Assembly (NCBI RefSeq): GCF_009192945.1
Contig: NZ_NSET01000051.1
Coordinates: forward strand, 1-64,000
Length of the DNA: 64,000 nucleotides
From: Xanthomonas maliensis
GTDB lineage: Bacteria; Pseudomonadota; Gammaproteobacteria; Xanthomonadales; Xanthomonadaceae
Reading direction: 5' to 3'
The first letter of the stretch is position 1; each line of letters opens with the position of its first letter. Under the pieces are notes generated by a model that worked only from the letters and a program-made list of their open reading frames with translations, searched no databases and had not been told where the DNA came from. Both the position numbers and the translations under genes were made by a program. Shown here one piece after another: positions 44,187 through 56,578 of the stretch.

Positions 44187-45779
44187 ATGTTGGACGAGAC
44201 CCTCAAGACCCAGCTGACCGCCTACCTGGAACGGGTCACCCGGCCGATCCAGATCCACGCCTCCATCGACGACAGCGCCAAGTCGCGTGAAATGCTCGAA
44301 CTGTTGGAGGATCTGGTCCTGCTGTCGGACAAGATCAGCCTGGACGTCCATCGCGACGACAACCAGCGCAAGCCGTCGTTCGCATTGAGCACGCCTGGCC
44401 AGGACATCTCGTTGCGTTTTGCCGGCCTGCCGATGGGCCATGAGTTCACCTCGCTGGTGCTGGCACTGCTGCAAGTGGGTGGGCATCCGTCCAAGGCCGC
44501 AGCGGAGGTCATCGAACAGGTCCAGCACCTGGATGGCGACTACCAGTTCGAAACCTATTTCTCGCTGTCCTGCCAGAACTGCCCGGACGTGGTGCAGGCG
44601 CTGAACCTGGCGGCGGTACTCAACCCGCGCATCAAACACGTGGCCATCGATGGCGCGCTGTTCCAGGACGAGGTCGAAACCCGCCAGATCATGTCGGTGC
44701 CGACCGTGTATTTGAACGGCGAGCTGTTCGATCAGGGCCGCATGACGCTGGAGCAGATCGTCGCCAAGCTCGACTCCAATGCATCCAAGCGCGATGCCGC
44801 CCGGATCGCTGCCAAGGATGCCTTCGATGTGCTGGTGGTGGGCGGTGGCCCGGCCGGCTCGGCGGCGGCGGTCTATGCCGCGCGCAAGGGCATCCGCACC
44901 GGCGTGGCTGCCGAGCGTTTCGGTGGCCAGGTGCTGGACACGATGTCGATCGAGAACTTCATTTCGGTGCCGGAAACCGAAGGCCCGAAGATGGCCGCCG
45001 CGCTGGAGCAGCACGTGCGCCAGTACGACGTGGACATCATGAACCTGCAGCGTGCCGAGCAACTCATTCCGGCCGGTGCCGACGGCCTGATCGAGGTCAA
45101 GCTCAGCAACGGCGCTTCGCTCAAGAGCAAGACGGTGATCCTGTCCACCGGCGCGCGCTGGCGGCAGATGAACGTGCCCGGCGAAGGCCAGTACAAGAAC
45201 AAGGGCGTGGCCTACTGCCCGCATTGCGATGGCCCGCTGTTCAAGGGCAAGCGCGTGGCGGTGATCGGAGGCGGCAATTCCGGTGTGGAGGCGGCCATCG
45301 ACCTGGCCGGCATCGTTGCCCATGTCACCCTGATCGAGTTCGATGACAAGCTGCGCGCCGACGAAGTGTTGCAGCGCAAACTGCGCAGCCTGCACAACGT
45401 GCGCATCATCACCAGCGCGCAAACCACCGAAGTGCTCGGCGATGGGCAAAAGGTCACCGGCCTGACCTACAAGGATCGTACCGGCGGCGACACCCAGCAC
45501 CTGGAACTGGAAGGCGTGTTCGTGCAGATCGGTCTGCTGCCCAATACCGAGTTCCTCAAGGGCACGGTCGAGTTGTCGCCGCGCGGGGAAATCATCGTCG
45601 ACGACCGCGGCCAGACCAACGTGCCCGGTGTGTTCGCTGCCGGCGATGCGACCACCGTGCCGTACAAGCAGATCGTCATCGCGATGGGCGAAGGTTCCAA
45701 GGCTGCGCTCAGTGCCTTCGATTATCTGATTCGCACCAGCGCACCAGTCGACAACGCCGCCGTGGCGCAGGCGGCCTGA
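44187..45779 (+). CDS. ahpF: Alkyl hydroperoxide reductase subunit F
   Basis: A 530-residue flavoprotein disulfide reductase that passes electrons from NADH to AhpC. The N-terminal tandem thioredoxin-fold domain carries the CQNCPD redox pair (about residues 130-133). The FAD domain begins at [20 protein letters not shown]. The second redox centre is CPHCDG, followed by the NADH loop [19 protein letters not shown] and the C-terminal FAADGDATT-type segment ([14 protein letters not shown]). The length is standard. The order ahpC-ahpF-oxyR matches that reported in X. campestris. Confidence 0.98.
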   Translation: MLDETLKTQLTAYLERVTRPIQIHASIDDSAKSREMLELLEDLVLLSDKISLDVHRDDNQRKPSFALSTPGQDISLRFAGLPMGHEFTSLVLALLQVGGHPSKAAAEVIEQVQHLDGDYQFETYFSLSCQNCPDVVQALNLAAVLNPRIKHVAIDGALFQDEVETRQIMSVPTVYLNGELFDQGRMTLEQIVAKLDSNASKRDAARIAAKDAFDVLVVGGGPAGSAAAVYAARKGIRTGVAAERFGGQVLDTMSIENFISVPETEGPKMAAALEQHVRQYDVDIMNLQRAEQLIPAGADGLIEVKLSNGASLKSKTVILSTGARWRQMNVPGEGQYKNKGVAYCPHCDGPLFKGKRVAVIGGGNSGVEAAIDLAGIVAHVTLIEFDDKLRADEVLQRKLRSLHNVRIITSAQTTEVLGDGQKVTGLTYKDRTGGDTQHLELEGVFVQIGLLPNTEFLKGTVELSPRGEIIVDDRGQTNVPGVFAAGDATTVPYKQIVIAMGEGSKAALSAFDYLIRTSAPVDNAAVAQAA

Positions 45780-45862
45780 CGACCGCCAGATAAGCGCCCG
45801 GCCGGCCCGGGCGCTAAGCTGGTGTCGCGTTCGCCTCCCGTCACGATCCAGAGGGCTACAGC

Positions 45863-46804
45863 ATGAATCTGCGTGACCTGAAGTACCTGGTCGCCTTGGC
45901 CGACCACAAGCATTTCGGTCGTGCCGCCTCGGCGTGTTTCGTCAGCCAACCCACCTTGTCGACCCAGATCAAGAAACTGGAAGAAGAGCTCGGCGTGCCG
46001 CTGGTGGAACGCGCACCGCGCAAGGTGATGCTGACCCCGGCCGGGCGTGAAGCGGCGATGCGCGCACGCGGCATCGTCGCCGAGGTCGAGCAGATGAAGG
46101 AAGCCGCCCGTCGCAGCCAGGATCCGGAAGCAGGCACGGTGCGACTGGGCATCTTCCCCACCCTGGCGCCTTACTTGCTGCCGCATGTGGTGCCGCGCAT
46201 TCGCGCCCGTTTTCCCCGGCTGGAACTGTTGCTGGTGGAAGAAAAAAGCGATCAGCTGCTCCACCAGCTGCGCGAAGGCCGACTCGATGCCGCGCTGCTG
46301 GCGCTACCGATCCAGGACGAACAACTGCACGCCGAGTTCCTGTTCGAAGAACCCTTCGTGCTGGCAGTCCCCGAGGCCCATCCGCTGGCACAGCGCGACA
46401 GCATGACGCTGGACGACTTGTCCGATCAGCGCCTGCTATTGCTGGAAGACGGCCATTGTCTGCGCGAGCAGGCACTGGATGTCTGCCACCTGGCCGGCGC
46501 CAGCGAGAAGTCCGAATTCCAGGCCACCAGCCTGGAGACGCTGCGACAGATGGTCGCCGCCAATGTCGGCGTCACCTTGCTGCCGCTGCTGGCGGTCAAG
46601 CCGCCGGTGGCGCGTTCGGAGAACATCCGCCTGATTCACTTCCGCGAGGACAAGCAGCCCAATCGCCGCATCGCCATGGTCTGGCGGCGCAGCTCGGCGA
46701 TGACCGGCTTCCTGGAACAATTGGCGCAGTTGTTCAAGGAGCTGCCGGCGAGCCTGTTCTCGCTCGATCAGCCTCCCGCAAACCCCACCGCGGTGGCTGC
46801 CTGA
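45863..46804 (+). CDS. oxyR: Peroxide-sensing LysR-type regulator OxyR
   Basis: A 313-residue LysR-family activator. The N-terminal helix-turn-helix is MNLRDLKYLVALADHKHFGR with FVSQPTLSTQIKKLE. The peroxide-sensing pair is Cys199 and Cys208 in EDGHCLREQALDVCHL, at the same positions as in E. coli OxyR. It follows ahpF by 83 bases on the same strand and presumably shares its transcript, giving autoregulated peroxide defence. Confidence 0.97.
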   Translation: MNLRDLKYLVALADHKHFGRAASACFVSQPTLSTQIKKLEEELGVPLVERAPRKVMLTPAGREAAMRARGIVAEVEQMKEAARRSQDPEAGTVRLGIFPTLAPYLLPHVVPRIRARFPRLELLLVEEKSDQLLHQLREGRLDAALLALPIQDEQLHAEFLFEEPFVLAVPEAHPLAQRDSMTLDDLSDQRLLLLEDGHCLREQALDVCHLAGASEKSEFQATSLETLRQMVAANVGVTLLPLLAVKPPVARSENIRLIHFREDKQPNRRIAMVWRRSSAMTGFLEQLAQLFKELPASLFSLDQPPANPTAVAA

Positions 46805-46910
46805 ATCCCAGCATGCCGCCGCGGTCGCTTGACCGCGCAATCTTGCCGACAATGGAGACGGGCGACATGCAGATGTCGCCCTTTGCGTATTCCATCTTGC
46901 GGAGATTGCC

Positions 46911-47348
46911 ATGACCACGCACCACAGCGGCCTACCGCCGTCCCTCCTCGTTTCCAGCAGCGATCTGGCCCGCCTGGAGGCCTTGCTTGAGTCCCCGAGC
47001 TACCGCTCGCATCCGGCCGCCGCCGCGCTGGCCGACGAACTGGGGCGTGCCCACAGCGTGCCGCCCGAACAGCTTCCTGCCGATGTCGTCACCATGCACT
47101 CACGTATCGAGTGCGAAGACGAGCTGCATGGCGAACGCCATCGGCTCACCCTGGTGTATCCGCATGAAGCCGATATCCAGCAAGGCCGCGTCTCGGTGCT
47201 GGCACCGGTCGGCAGCGCCCTGCTTGGCCTGTCGATCGGCCAAAGCATCGACTGGCGCAGCGACGATGGCCGCGCGCTGCGGCTGCGCGTCACCGCAGTG
47301 CATGCGCCGTCCCAGACGGCGGGCGACTTCCCGCGCGAGGCGCGCTAA
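46911..47348 (+). CDS. GreA/Rnk-like regulator of nucleoside diphosphate kinase
   Basis: A 145-residue protein with an N-terminal helical part ([19 protein letters not shown]) and a GreA/GreB-type C-terminal domain. That domain reads [49 protein letters not shown]. This is the Rnk group, which binds RNA polymerase in the secondary channel without the long Gre coiled coil. Downstream of oxyR it occupies the place of the orfX reported in the X. campestris ahpF-oxyR-orfX operon; the identity is inferred. GGAGATT precedes the ATG. Confidence 0.85.
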   Translation: MTTHHSGLPPSLLVSSSDLARLEALLESPSYRSHPAAAALADELGRAHSVPPEQLPADVVTMHSRIECEDELHGERHRLTLVYPHEADIQQGRVSVLAPVGSALLGLSIGQSIDWRSDDGRALRLRVTAVHAPSQTAGDFPREAR

Positions 47349-47400
47349 CGTAGCGCGCTGCGCCCCCCTTCACCCCGTTCAACGATTCGAGAGAACCCGC

Positions 47401-48369
47401 ATGACTGCATCCCCCTCCAAGCTCGCCCAACTGCGCGACCTGTCGGTGGTGGTCGCCGATACCGGCGATTACGACGCCATCAAGCGACTCAAGCCGGTGG
47501 ACTGCACCACCAATCCCACGCTGGTGAAAAAGGCGCTGGATCTGCCGGTCTACGCCGACTTGATCGAACGCGAACTGGCCTGGGGCCGCGAGCACGGCGG
47601 CCAGGACCGCGACGCCACTGTCCATGAGGTCGCCGACCGGCTCACCGTCGGCGTGGGCACCATGCTGTCGGCATTGGTGCCCGGCCGCGTCTCCACCGAA
47701 GTGGACGCCGACCTGGCGCACGACACCGACGCCACGGTCGCCAAGGCGCGCAAGTTCATCGCCATGTATGGCGAGCGCGGCGTTTCCAAGGACAAGGTGT
47801 TGATCAAGATCGCCGCCACTTGGGAAGGTATCGACGCTGCGCGTCAGCTGCAGCGCGAAGGCATCGATTGCAACCTGACGCTGATCTTCAATCGCTCGCA
47901 GGCGCTGGCCTGCGCCGAGGCTGGTGCGTTCCTGATCTCGCCCTTCGTCGGCCGCATCCTCGATTACTACGTCGCCCAGGGCCAGACCCCGGCCACCATC
48001 GACGAGGACCCGGGCGTGGTGTTCGTCCGTGGCGTCTACGACGAATTCAAGCGTCGCGGCTCGGAGACGGTGGTGATGGGTGCCTCGTTCCGCTCCACCG
48101 CGCAGATCGAGGCGCTGGCCGGCTGCGATCGTTTGACCATCTCGCCGGAGCTGCTGGAGAAGCTCGACGCCGACCACGGCCCGCTGCCGCGCAAGCTGTC
48201 GCCCGTGCAGGCCGACCACGCCAAGATCACCCCGATCGACAGTGCCCGGCTGGCCAAGGACCTGGCCGCCGATCCGATGGCCACCGAGAAGCTGGCCGGC
48301 GGCATCGATACCTTCGCCAAGGACCTGCAGGCCTTGCGCAAGACCATCGCCGACAAGCTCGCCGGCTGA
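47401..48369 (+). CDS. tal: Transaldolase
   Basis: A 322-residue TalB-type enzyme of the non-oxidative pentose phosphate pathway that moves a dihydroxyacetone unit via a Schiff base. Features are [14 protein letters not shown], the active-site Lys in [31 protein letters not shown] and [11 protein letters not shown]. The ATG follows GAGAGAA at a suitable distance. A strong GC hairpin follows. It links to PRPP supply through ribose-5-phosphate. Confidence 0.97.
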   Translation: MTASPSKLAQLRDLSVVVADTGDYDAIKRLKPVDCTTNPTLVKKALDLPVYADLIERELAWGREHGGQDRDATVHEVADRLTVGVGTMLSALVPGRVSTEVDADLAHDTDATVAKARKFIAMYGERGVSKDKVLIKIAATWEGIDAARQLQREGIDCNLTLIFNRSQALACAEAGAFLISPFVGRILDYYVAQGQTPATIDEDPGVVFVRGVYDEFKRRGSETVVMGASFRSTAQIEALAGCDRLTISPELLEKLDADHGPLPRKLSPVQADHAKITPIDSARLAKDLAADPMATEKLAGGIDTFAKDLQALRKTIADKLAG

Positions 48370-48812
48370 GCGCAGCAGGCGGTTTCAGCGACGCCCGCGG
48401 CCGTTGGCTGCGGGCGTTGTCGTATCTGGCACCACACGATGCCTGCCGCCGCACACGACACCATGGCAGCTGGTCTCCGGCACGCATCGCCCCGCAACGC
48501 CGCCCAGCCAGAGGGTGTGATGGACGTTGAGGTGAGTGCGAAGCGGCCTGTGATGCATCGAAACAAGGCGTACGCTGCGGGGCGGGCTGGCCGCCTGGTT
48601 AAGACGCGCAACGCGATATCGCCGCGCCACAGGGCGCTTCCTGCAGGGTTGGCCGTCAGCGGGCGCTGCACCGCGCCGCTTGCATTGGCGCCCGCCAAGC
48701 CGGCGCTACCCAGCAGCCGCTCCGCATCGCGGCCGGCCAACGCATCACATCTCAAATTGCATCACCCGCTCTAGAATCCGGATTTCGTAGCGAACAGGAC
48801 GGACGACAGACA
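48370..48812. other. Intergenic region after transaldolase
   Basis: These 443 bases hold the transaldolase terminator at its left end and presumably the promoter of the DJ-1-like gene at its right end, where AT content rises (about 48745-48790). Reading frames of up to 111 codons are present, but they have no ribosome site or recognisable product. No tRNA or clear small RNA structure was found. Confidence 0.4.
48391..48417 (+). terminator. Probable transaldolase terminator
   Basis: ACGCCCGCGGCC (48391-48402) pairs with GGCTGCGGGCGT (48406-48417) around a GTT loop. This makes a 12-bp stem with one G-U pair, 21 bases after the stop codon. Only TGT follows, so the U-tract is weak. Confidence 0.65.
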
Positions 48813-49382
48813 ATGGCAAAGATCGCAGTGGTCATGACCGATGGCGTGGCCGATTGGGAGATCGGTGTGGTCCTGCCTGCGGCACGGGAATGGTTTGGCG
48901 ACCAGCTCGCCATCGCCAGCATCGACGGCCAACCCGTGCAGTCGATCGGCGGATTGCGGATCGTGCCCGAGTTCGCGTTATCCGATCTGGCGCCGCTCGA
49001 CGCCGATCTGTGGATCCTGCCGGGCAGCGAGCGCTGGCAGGCCGGCGAGATCCCAGGACTGAGCGCACTGCTGCGCGAACGTGTGCAGCAGCAGCGCCCG
49101 GTGGCCGCGATCTGCGGCGCCACCCTGGCCTTGGCCTACACCGGCCTGCTCGATACCCGCCCACACACCAGCAACTCGCTGGCGTTCCTGCAGGAGCATG
49201 TGCTGCCCTATGCCGGTGCCGAGCATTTCCGCCACGAGAAGGTGGTCAGCGCCGACAGCGTGATCACGGCCCCGGGCACCAGCCCAGTGGGCTTCGCCGT
49301 GGCCTGCATGCGCGCACTGCATCCCGATCGTCCCGAACTGCTGGCGCAGCTGCGCGGCATGTTCGCCGGCGAGTTCGTGTGA
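48813..49382 (+). CDS. DJ-1/PfpI family protein (class I glutamine amidotransferase-like)
   Basis: A 189-residue DJ-1/PfpI-fold protein. It opens AKIAVVMTDGVADWEIG with the conserved acid (Glu16) that activates the reactive Cys101 in AAICGATLALA, the nucleophile elbow. DLWILPGSERW and a His in the HEKVVSADSVITAPGTSPVGFAVACM stretch complete the usual layout. Members include chaperone/deglycase-like and peptidase-like proteins; the sequence does not decide which. It is a single gene between transaldolase and msrA. Confidence 0.9.
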   Translation: MAKIAVVMTDGVADWEIGVVLPAAREWFGDQLAIASIDGQPVQSIGGLRIVPEFALSDLAPLDADLWILPGSERWQAGEIPGLSALLRERVQQQRPVAAICGATLALAYTGLLDTRPHTSNSLAFLQEHVLPYAGAEHFRHEKVVSADSVITAPGTSPVGFAVACMRALHPDRPELLAQLRGMFAGEFV

Positions 49383-49569
49383 GCCAAGGCACCGGCACGC
49401 TGCCGATGTACAAAAAAATGGCCACGCCGTCGCCGACGTAGCCATGACGTTGCCTGGCATGCACTCCCATGCTGCCCGCGCGTGAAACGCTGCCGGTCGC
49501 TTGGCCATCGGCCGGTCGCCGGGACGTAGTCGGCCCCTGGCGACCGCCGCGATCCGGCCCGCCTTTCCG

Positions 49570-50220
49570 TCAGGCTTCCAGCCCGATCGGGCAGCTCACA
49601 CCTGTACCTCCAAGCCCGCAATACCCATTGGGATGCTTGGCGAGATATTGCTGGTGATCGTCCTCGGCGTAGTAGAACGTGGGCGCCGGAAAGCGAATCT
49701 CGGTGGTAATGGCGCCATAGCCGGCCGCGTCCAGCCGTTGCTGGTAGGCATCGCGACTGGCAATGGCGTTGTCGTACTGCGCCTGGGTAGTGCAATAAAT
49801 CGCCGACCGGTATTGCGTACCGACATCGTTGCCTTGGCGCATGCCCTGGGTAGGGTCATGACTTTCCCAGAAGGTCCGCAGCAAGCTGTCGAAGGACACC
49901 GCCTGCGGGTCGTACACCACCAACACCGCCTCGGTGTGACCGGTCTGCCCGGAGCACACTTCCGCATAGGTCGCGTTCGGCGTTTCGCCACCGGAGTAAC
50001 CCACCGCGGTGGTATGCACGCCTGGCAGGCTCCAGAACTTGCGCTCGGCGCCCCAGAAACACCCCAGCCCGAACTGCACCTGCGCCAGGCCGGCGAAGTC
50101 TGCGCGCAACGGGTGTCCGTGGATCAAATGCGCGTTGTGCAGCGGTAGCGGCTGCTCGCGTCCGGGCAAGGCCTCGCCCGGACGGGGCATGCGTTGTTTG
50201 AAGGCGCCGATTCCCAACAT
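49570..50220 (-). CDS. msrA: Peptide methionine sulfoxide reductase MsrA
   Basis: Repairs oxidised methionine (S-sulfoxide). The 216-residue protein has the catalytic Cys54 in [14 protein letters not shown], followed by [48 protein letters not shown] follows, and the C-terminal resolving-Cys tail is [15 protein letters not shown]. The long N-terminal arm of about 45 residues is the standard proteobacterial form. It fits with the nearby AhpC/AhpF/OxyR peroxide defence although separated by 3 kb. Confidence 0.97.
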   Translation of the reverse strand: MLGIGAFKQRMPRPGEALPGREQPLPLHNAHLIHGHPLRADFAGLAQVQFGLGCFWGAERKFWSLPGVHTTAVGYSGGETPNATYAEVCSGQTGHTEAVLVVYDPQAVSFDSLLRTFWESHDPTQGMRQGNDVGTQYRSAIYCTTQAQYDNAIASRDAYQQRLDAAGYGAITTEIRFPAPTFYYAEDDHQQYLAKHPNGYCGLGGTGVSCPIGLEA

Positions 50221-50313
50221 GGTGCAACTCCGCGGATCGAGAGGTTGCCTGCTGGATGGCGCCGGGCGGTGCGGCTTTCAACCCCGCCCGGTGCTCGCCT
50301 GACACCGCTCCGC

Positions 50314-50826
50314 TTACTTGCTGGTGGCGACCCGCGGCGCATCGACCTCGGGCATGGCCGAGCTGTGGTGGTTGATGATCAGCCACTTGCCGTCGCGCTT
50401 CTCGTAGACGAAGGTGTAGCGCGCCTGCACGTTGCTCTTCTTGCCGTGCGCATCGGTCAAGGTGAAGGTGTACACGCCCGCATCCACCGCGCTGTCTTCG
50501 TCGAGCAGACGCACGGTGCGGTAATTGATCACCCCTTGCGGTTTCTTGGCCAGGAACATCTCGAAGTAGTTCTCGATCTGCGCACGCGAGGTGCGCACTT
50601 CATTGGAGACGGTCGGCAACAGCACACCGTCCGGCGCATACAGGTCGGCGACCTTGTGCGGGTTGCCGCTGGCCAGCGCCGCGTTCCAGGTATCGAACAG
50701 TCGGGCGACCTCGCGCTCCTCACCGCCGGCCGGCAGCGCGGCCTTGTCGGTGTAGTGCATCACGCCGCCAGCCAGCGCCGGGGTGGCAGCCAGAGCCAGA
50801 ACCAGAGAGAACAGGGTGCGACGCAT
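50314..50826 (-). CDS. Exported SnoaL/NTF2-like protein (SgcJ/EcaC family)
   Basis: A 170-residue protein with a Sec signal peptide (LFSLVLALAATPALAGG). An NTF2-like alpha+beta domain follows, recognisable by EREVARLFDTWNAALASGNPHKVADLYAPDGVLLPT and the C-terminal ARYTFVYEKRDGKWLIINHHSS. This pattern is found in the SgcJ/EcaC and CaMKII-association-domain-like proteins. The cavity fold binds small molecules or proteins; no catalytic residue can be named. It is divergent from the LuxR gene, with 125 bases between. Confidence 0.82.
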   Translation of the reverse strand: MRRTLFSLVLALAATPALAGGVMHYTDKAALPAGGEEREVARLFDTWNAALASGNPHKVADLYAPDGVLLPTVSNEVRTSRAQIENYFEMFLAKKPQGVINYRTVRLLDEDSAVDAGVYTFTLTDAHGKKSNVQARYTFVYEKRDGKWLIINHHSSAMPEVDAPRVATSK

Positions 50827-50951
50827 GGTGGAATCTCCGTGTTGGTTGGGGGTTGCCTCAGTGGGCGAGCCCAGTGTCTCCATCAAGCGGCCGCGACAAT
50901 GCTGCCGAGCGGCGTATACTCGAATATGCTGATCGGCATAGAGGCGTACGC

Positions 50952-51655
50952 ATGCAAACCCCAACCAATGCGGGCGATTGGCGGCAGTCACTGCGACGCG
51001 AAGCCTCGGCCAGCGCGCGCTGGCAGGCCTTGCTCGAGATGACCCAGGTCTTGCAGCAGGCCAGCAACCCGGCCCAGGCCTGCGATGAGGTGCTTGGACG
51101 CGTCCTGCAATTGCTGGGCCTGGACGATGGCGCCGTGCTGGCGCAACGCGGCCCGCGCACCCAGGTGCTGGCCAGCCGCGGTCGTGCGCTGCCGCCTGGC
51201 GCGAGCGCTGCCGGCGATAGCCAGGAGGCGGCCTGGCTCCTGCCGCCCCGCCCAACCAACCTGCGCGAGCTTCGTCTCCCGATCCAGGCGCTCGGCGCCA
51301 CCCACGGGATGCTGTGCCTCGCCTGGCACGACGGCCAGGCGGCACCCGCCAGCGACGATGCGCAAGCCGTGCAGGCCTTCGCGCTATTACTGCCGATGCT
51401 GGTCGCCGAGCCGCCCAAGCCGGTGGCGACACGTCGCCGCAAGCAACTGCCGGACGATCGCCTCACCGCGTTGAGCCGACGCGAAAAACAAGTGCTGGCG
51501 CTATTGCCACGCGGCCTGACCAACGCTGCACTGGCCGCTGAACTGGGGATCTCCGCCGGCACGGTCAAGGTGCACGTGGAGCGAATCCTGCAGAAACTTG
51601 AGGTAAAAGATCGCACGCAGGCCGCGGTGTACGCGGTCCAATCCGGATTGGCGCT

Positions 51656-51659
<4 letters not shown>
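50952..51659 (+). CDS. LuxR-type regulator with N-terminal GAF-like domain
   Basis: A 235-residue regulator. Residues 15-155 resemble a GAF-type sensory fold (ALLEMTQVLQQASNPAQACDEVLGRVLQLLGLDDGAVLAQ). A basic linker leads to a C-terminal LuxR helix-turn-helix: LTALSRREKQVLALLPRGLTNAALAAELGISAGTVKVHVERILQKLEVKDRTQAAVYA. It has no receiver domain, so it is probably not controlled by direct phosphorylation. The stop overlaps the ATG of the hybrid kinase (ATGA). It is the first gene of a three-gene signalling operon. Confidence 0.87.
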
Positions 51660-53562
<1,903 letters not shown>

Positions 53563-53566
<4 letters not shown>

Positions 53567-54042
53567 CCCGCGACGAGATCCTGAGCACACGTATCCTCAT
53601 CGTCGACGACGAGCCGGCCAACGTTCGCCTGTTGGAGGACTTGTTGCAGCGCGAGGGCTTCCAACAGGTAATCGCCACCACCGATCCCCTGCGGGTTATG
53701 GGCCTGGTGTCGGCCTTCGCGCCGGACCTGATCCTGCTCGACCTGATGATGCCCGGGCTCGACGGCTACGCGCTGCTGGAGCAACTATCGCGCCTGACCG
53801 ATCCGGGGCAGTTCCTGCCGGTGATCGTACTCACCGCAGACCCCAGCCGCAGCGCGCGCCATCGCGCCCTGGGATTGGGCGCCAAGGACTTCCTGACCAA
53901 GCCGCTGGATACCTTCGAAGTCGCGCTGCGGGTGTGGAACGTGGCCGAAACCACGGTGTTGTTCAAGCGACTGCGGGCGCTGGCGGCGCCGGATCCAGCG
54001 CCGCCTGGATGGCGCCACCCCGATTCCGCGACGACGGCCTGA
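53563..54042 (+). CDS. Single-domain response regulator
   Basis: A 159-residue protein consisting of one receiver domain. The acidic pair is in ILIVDDEPANVRLLE, the phospho-acceptor Asp60 in LILLDLMMPGLDGY, the switch Thr in VLTADPSRS and Lys113 in DFLTKPLD. A short Pro-rich tail follows, and there is no output domain. The ATG overlaps the kinase stop by 4 bases. It probably receives phosphate from the hybrid kinase or acts as a phosphate sink or protein-contact regulator. Confidence 0.93.
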
Positions 54043-54048
54043 GCGGCC

Positions 54049-54279
54049 TCACAACGCCAGGCTGACCTGACCGCTCAGCCCGAGCGTGGCCAGCACCGCT
54101 TGCGCCTGCGCCAGGTCTTCATCGGCCACGCAGACCTGCACCATGCCGAAGGCCGGCAACTCGCCCGCGCCCCCCAGCAGGGATTCGCCGAACACGAAGG
54201 CGGTCAGGCCGGCATCCTCCAGCGCGTGCTTGGCCAGATGGGCATCGATCAGGTGCGCGGCGCGGTAGGCAATCTGCAT
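54049..54279 (-). CDS. DUF2007 domain protein
   Basis: A 76-residue protein reading MQIAYRAAHLIDAHLAKHAL and ending GLSGQVSLAL. It has the DUF2007 (putative signal-transducing/ACT-like) pattern: an AHLIDAHLAKHALEDAGLTAFVFGE helix-strand unit, then VQVCVADEDLAQAQAVL. The longer frame to 54600 adds an Arg-rich, featureless extension and was rejected. The gene converges with the response-regulator gene, 6 bases apart. Function unknown. Confidence 0.85.
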   Translation of the reverse strand: MQIAYRAAHLIDAHLAKHALEDAGLTAFVFGESLLGGAGELPAFGMVQVCVADEDLAQAQAVLATLGLSGQVSLAL

Positions 54280-54687
54280 GGGATCGATCTGCTCCAGGGT
54301 GCGGAGAGCTCGCGCCTGGCGCAGGCCATGCCGCGTACGTCCCGCGATCGGCGCAGCGTAGCGCGATTCGCGCGCGGGAGCGCTCCTGTGCACGCCTGGC
54401 CCGCACCGCCGGCGCAGCGGTGGACACCGCGGTGGCGATGCCGGTAGCGCGCTGCGCCTGAGCGCGCGCACTTCCGGTTTGCCTGCATGCAGCCCGGCAT
54501 GGCCAGCACGTGCGCCAACCGGGCGCGACGGCGGCCTCATTCCGCGCCAGTGGACGGCAGTCCTCGCGCTGTTGCCAGCGTGCCAGCCACCGCTCAGCAC
54601 CGGGAATTTTCGCCACCACGCGCGCGCCGCCTACCCCTGGCCGCCCCCACCGCCTAAACTTGCGGTTTACCTCTTGCCGATGCACGC
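54280..54687. other. Intergenic region between the DUF2007 gene and glnS
   Basis: These 408 bases separate divergent genes. The right end (about 54650-54680, TAAACTTGCGGTTTACC) is the most promoter-like. The remainder is GC-rich with long chance frames on both strands. No RNA gene, repeat or convincing small ORF is seen. Confidence 0.4.
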
Positions 54688-56427
54688 ATGTCCGAGACCC
54701 CCGCTACCGACGCCACCGCCCCGGCCGAGAAGAAAGACTTCATTCGCCAGATCATCCGCGAGGACCTGGCCAGCGGCAAGCATGCCGCCATCCGCACCCG
54801 CTTCCCGCCCGAGCCCAATGGCTACCTGCATATCGGCCACGCCAAGGCCATCTGCCTGGACTTCGGCATCGCTGCGGAATTCGGCGGGCGCTGCAACCTG
54901 CGCCTGGACGACACCAATCCGGCCAAGGAAGACCCCGAGTTCGTCGCCGCCATCCAGGACGACGTGCGTTGGCTGGGCTTCGACTGGGCCGAGCTGCGCC
55001 ATGCCTCGGATTACTTCGCGGTGTACTACCTGGCTGCCGAGCAGCTGATCCGCGACGGGCACGCCTTCGTCTGCGACCTGTCGGCCGAGCAAGTGCGCGA
55101 ATACCGCGGCACGCTCACCGAGCCGGGCCGCAATTCGCCCTACCGCGAGCGCAGCGTCGAGGAGAACCTGGATCTGTTCCGCCGCATGCGTGCCGGCGAA
55201 TTCCCCGATGGCGCCCGCACCCTGCGCGCGAAGATCGACATGGCCAGCGGCAACATCAACCTGCGCGACCCGGCGCTGTACCGCATCAAGCATGTCGAGC
55301 ACCAGAACACCGGCAATGCCTGGCCGATCTATCCGATGTACGACTTCGCGCATTCGCTGGGCGATGCGATCGAAGGCATCACCCATTCGCTGTGCACGCT
55401 GGAGTTCGAGGATCACCGCCCGCTGTACGACTGGTGCGTGGACAAGGTGGACCTGGTGGGCCACCCGGAGTTGCTGCAGCCGCTGATGGAGAAAGGCCTG
55501 CCGCGCGAAGCGGCCAAGCCGCGTCAGATCGAGTTTTCGCGCCTCAACATCAACTATACGGTGATGAGCAAGCGCAAGCTGACCCAGCTCGTCGGCGAAG
55601 GTCTGGTCGACGGTTGGGACGACCCGCGCATGTACACCTTGCAGGGCCTGCGTCGTCGCGGTTACACGCCGGCCGCGCTACGCCTGCTGGTGGATCGCGT
55701 CGGCATCAGCAAGCAGAACTCGGTGATCGATTTCTCGGTACTGGAAGGCTGCCTGCGCGACGATCTGGACGCCGCCGCCGAACGCCGGATGGCGGTCATC
55801 GATCCGCTCAAGCTGGTGCTGACCAATCTGCCCGATGGTCATCGCGAGGTGCTGCAGTTCGCCAACCATCCCAAGGACGAGCGCTTCGGCACCCGCGAAG
55901 TGCCATTCGGACGCGAACTGTGGATCGAGCGCGAGGATTTTGCCGAAGTCCCACCCAAGGGCTGGAAACGCCTGGTGCCGGGGGGCGAAGTGCGCCTGCG
56001 CGGCGCCGGCATCGCCCGCGTCGACGAGGTGATCAAGAACGCCGACGGGGAGATCGTGGAGTTGCGCGGCTGGCTGGATCCGGAGTCGCGGCCAGGCATG
56101 GAAGGGGCCAACCGCAAGGTCAAGGGCACCATCCACTGGGTCAGCGCCCTGCACGCCATCGCCGCGGAGATCCGCCTGTACGATCGCCTGTTCTCGGTGG
56201 AAAAGCCCGATGACGAGTCCGACGGCAAGACCTATCGCGACCATCTCAATCCCGCGTCTAAGCGCAGCGTGCGCGGCTACGTGGAGCCGGCGGCGGCGCA
56301 GGCCGCGCCCGAGCAGGCCTTCCAGTTCGAGCGGATGGGCTATTTCGTCGCCGATCGTCACGACCACCGTCCCGCCACGCCGGTCTTCAACCGCAGCGTG
56401 ACCTTGCGCGATACCTGGGCCAAGTGA
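54688..56427 (+). CDS. glnS: Glutaminyl-tRNA synthetase
   Basis: Class I synthetase of 579 residues that charges tRNA-Gln, whose TTG isoacceptor is also encoded in this window. It carries the HIGH-type motif in [18 protein letters not shown], the KMSKS-type motif as [13 protein letters not shown], and [13 protein letters not shown]. The C-terminal beta-barrel anticodon-binding region ends [13 protein letters not shown]. The length is normal. It is monocistronic as far as can be seen. Confidence 0.98.
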   Translation: MSETPATDATAPAEKKDFIRQIIREDLASGKHAAIRTRFPPEPNGYLHIGHAKAICLDFGIAAEFGGRCNLRLDDTNPAKEDPEFVAAIQDDVRWLGFDWAELRHASDYFAVYYLAAEQLIRDGHAFVCDLSAEQVREYRGTLTEPGRNSPYRERSVEENLDLFRRMRAGEFPDGARTLRAKIDMASGNINLRDPALYRIKHVEHQNTGNAWPIYPMYDFAHSLGDAIEGITHSLCTLEFEDHRPLYDWCVDKVDLVGHPELLQPLMEKGLPREAAKPRQIEFSRLNINYTVMSKRKLTQLVGEGLVDGWDDPRMYTLQGLRRRGYTPAALRLLVDRVGISKQNSVIDFSVLEGCLRDDLDAAAERRMAVIDPLKLVLTNLPDGHREVLQFANHPKDERFGTREVPFGRELWIEREDFAEVPPKGWKRLVPGGEVRLRGAGIARVDEVIKNADGEIVELRGWLDPESRPGMEGANRKVKGTIHWVSALHAIAAEIRLYDRLFSVEKPDDESDGKTYRDHLNPASKRSVRGYVEPAAAQAAPEQAFQFERMGYFVADRHDHRPATPVFNRSVTLRDTWAK

Positions 56428-56578
56428 GCGCAATCCGCACCGGATGGCGGCCATCCGGTGCGCCGCAGATGCGGCATATGGCAGGGGCGCGAGCGCTGCC
56501 CGTGTCGGCGCGCAGCGCTGGACGCCGCACGCCAGGTGGGATCGACCTGGCGTCAGCGCGACACGACATGCTGGCGCA

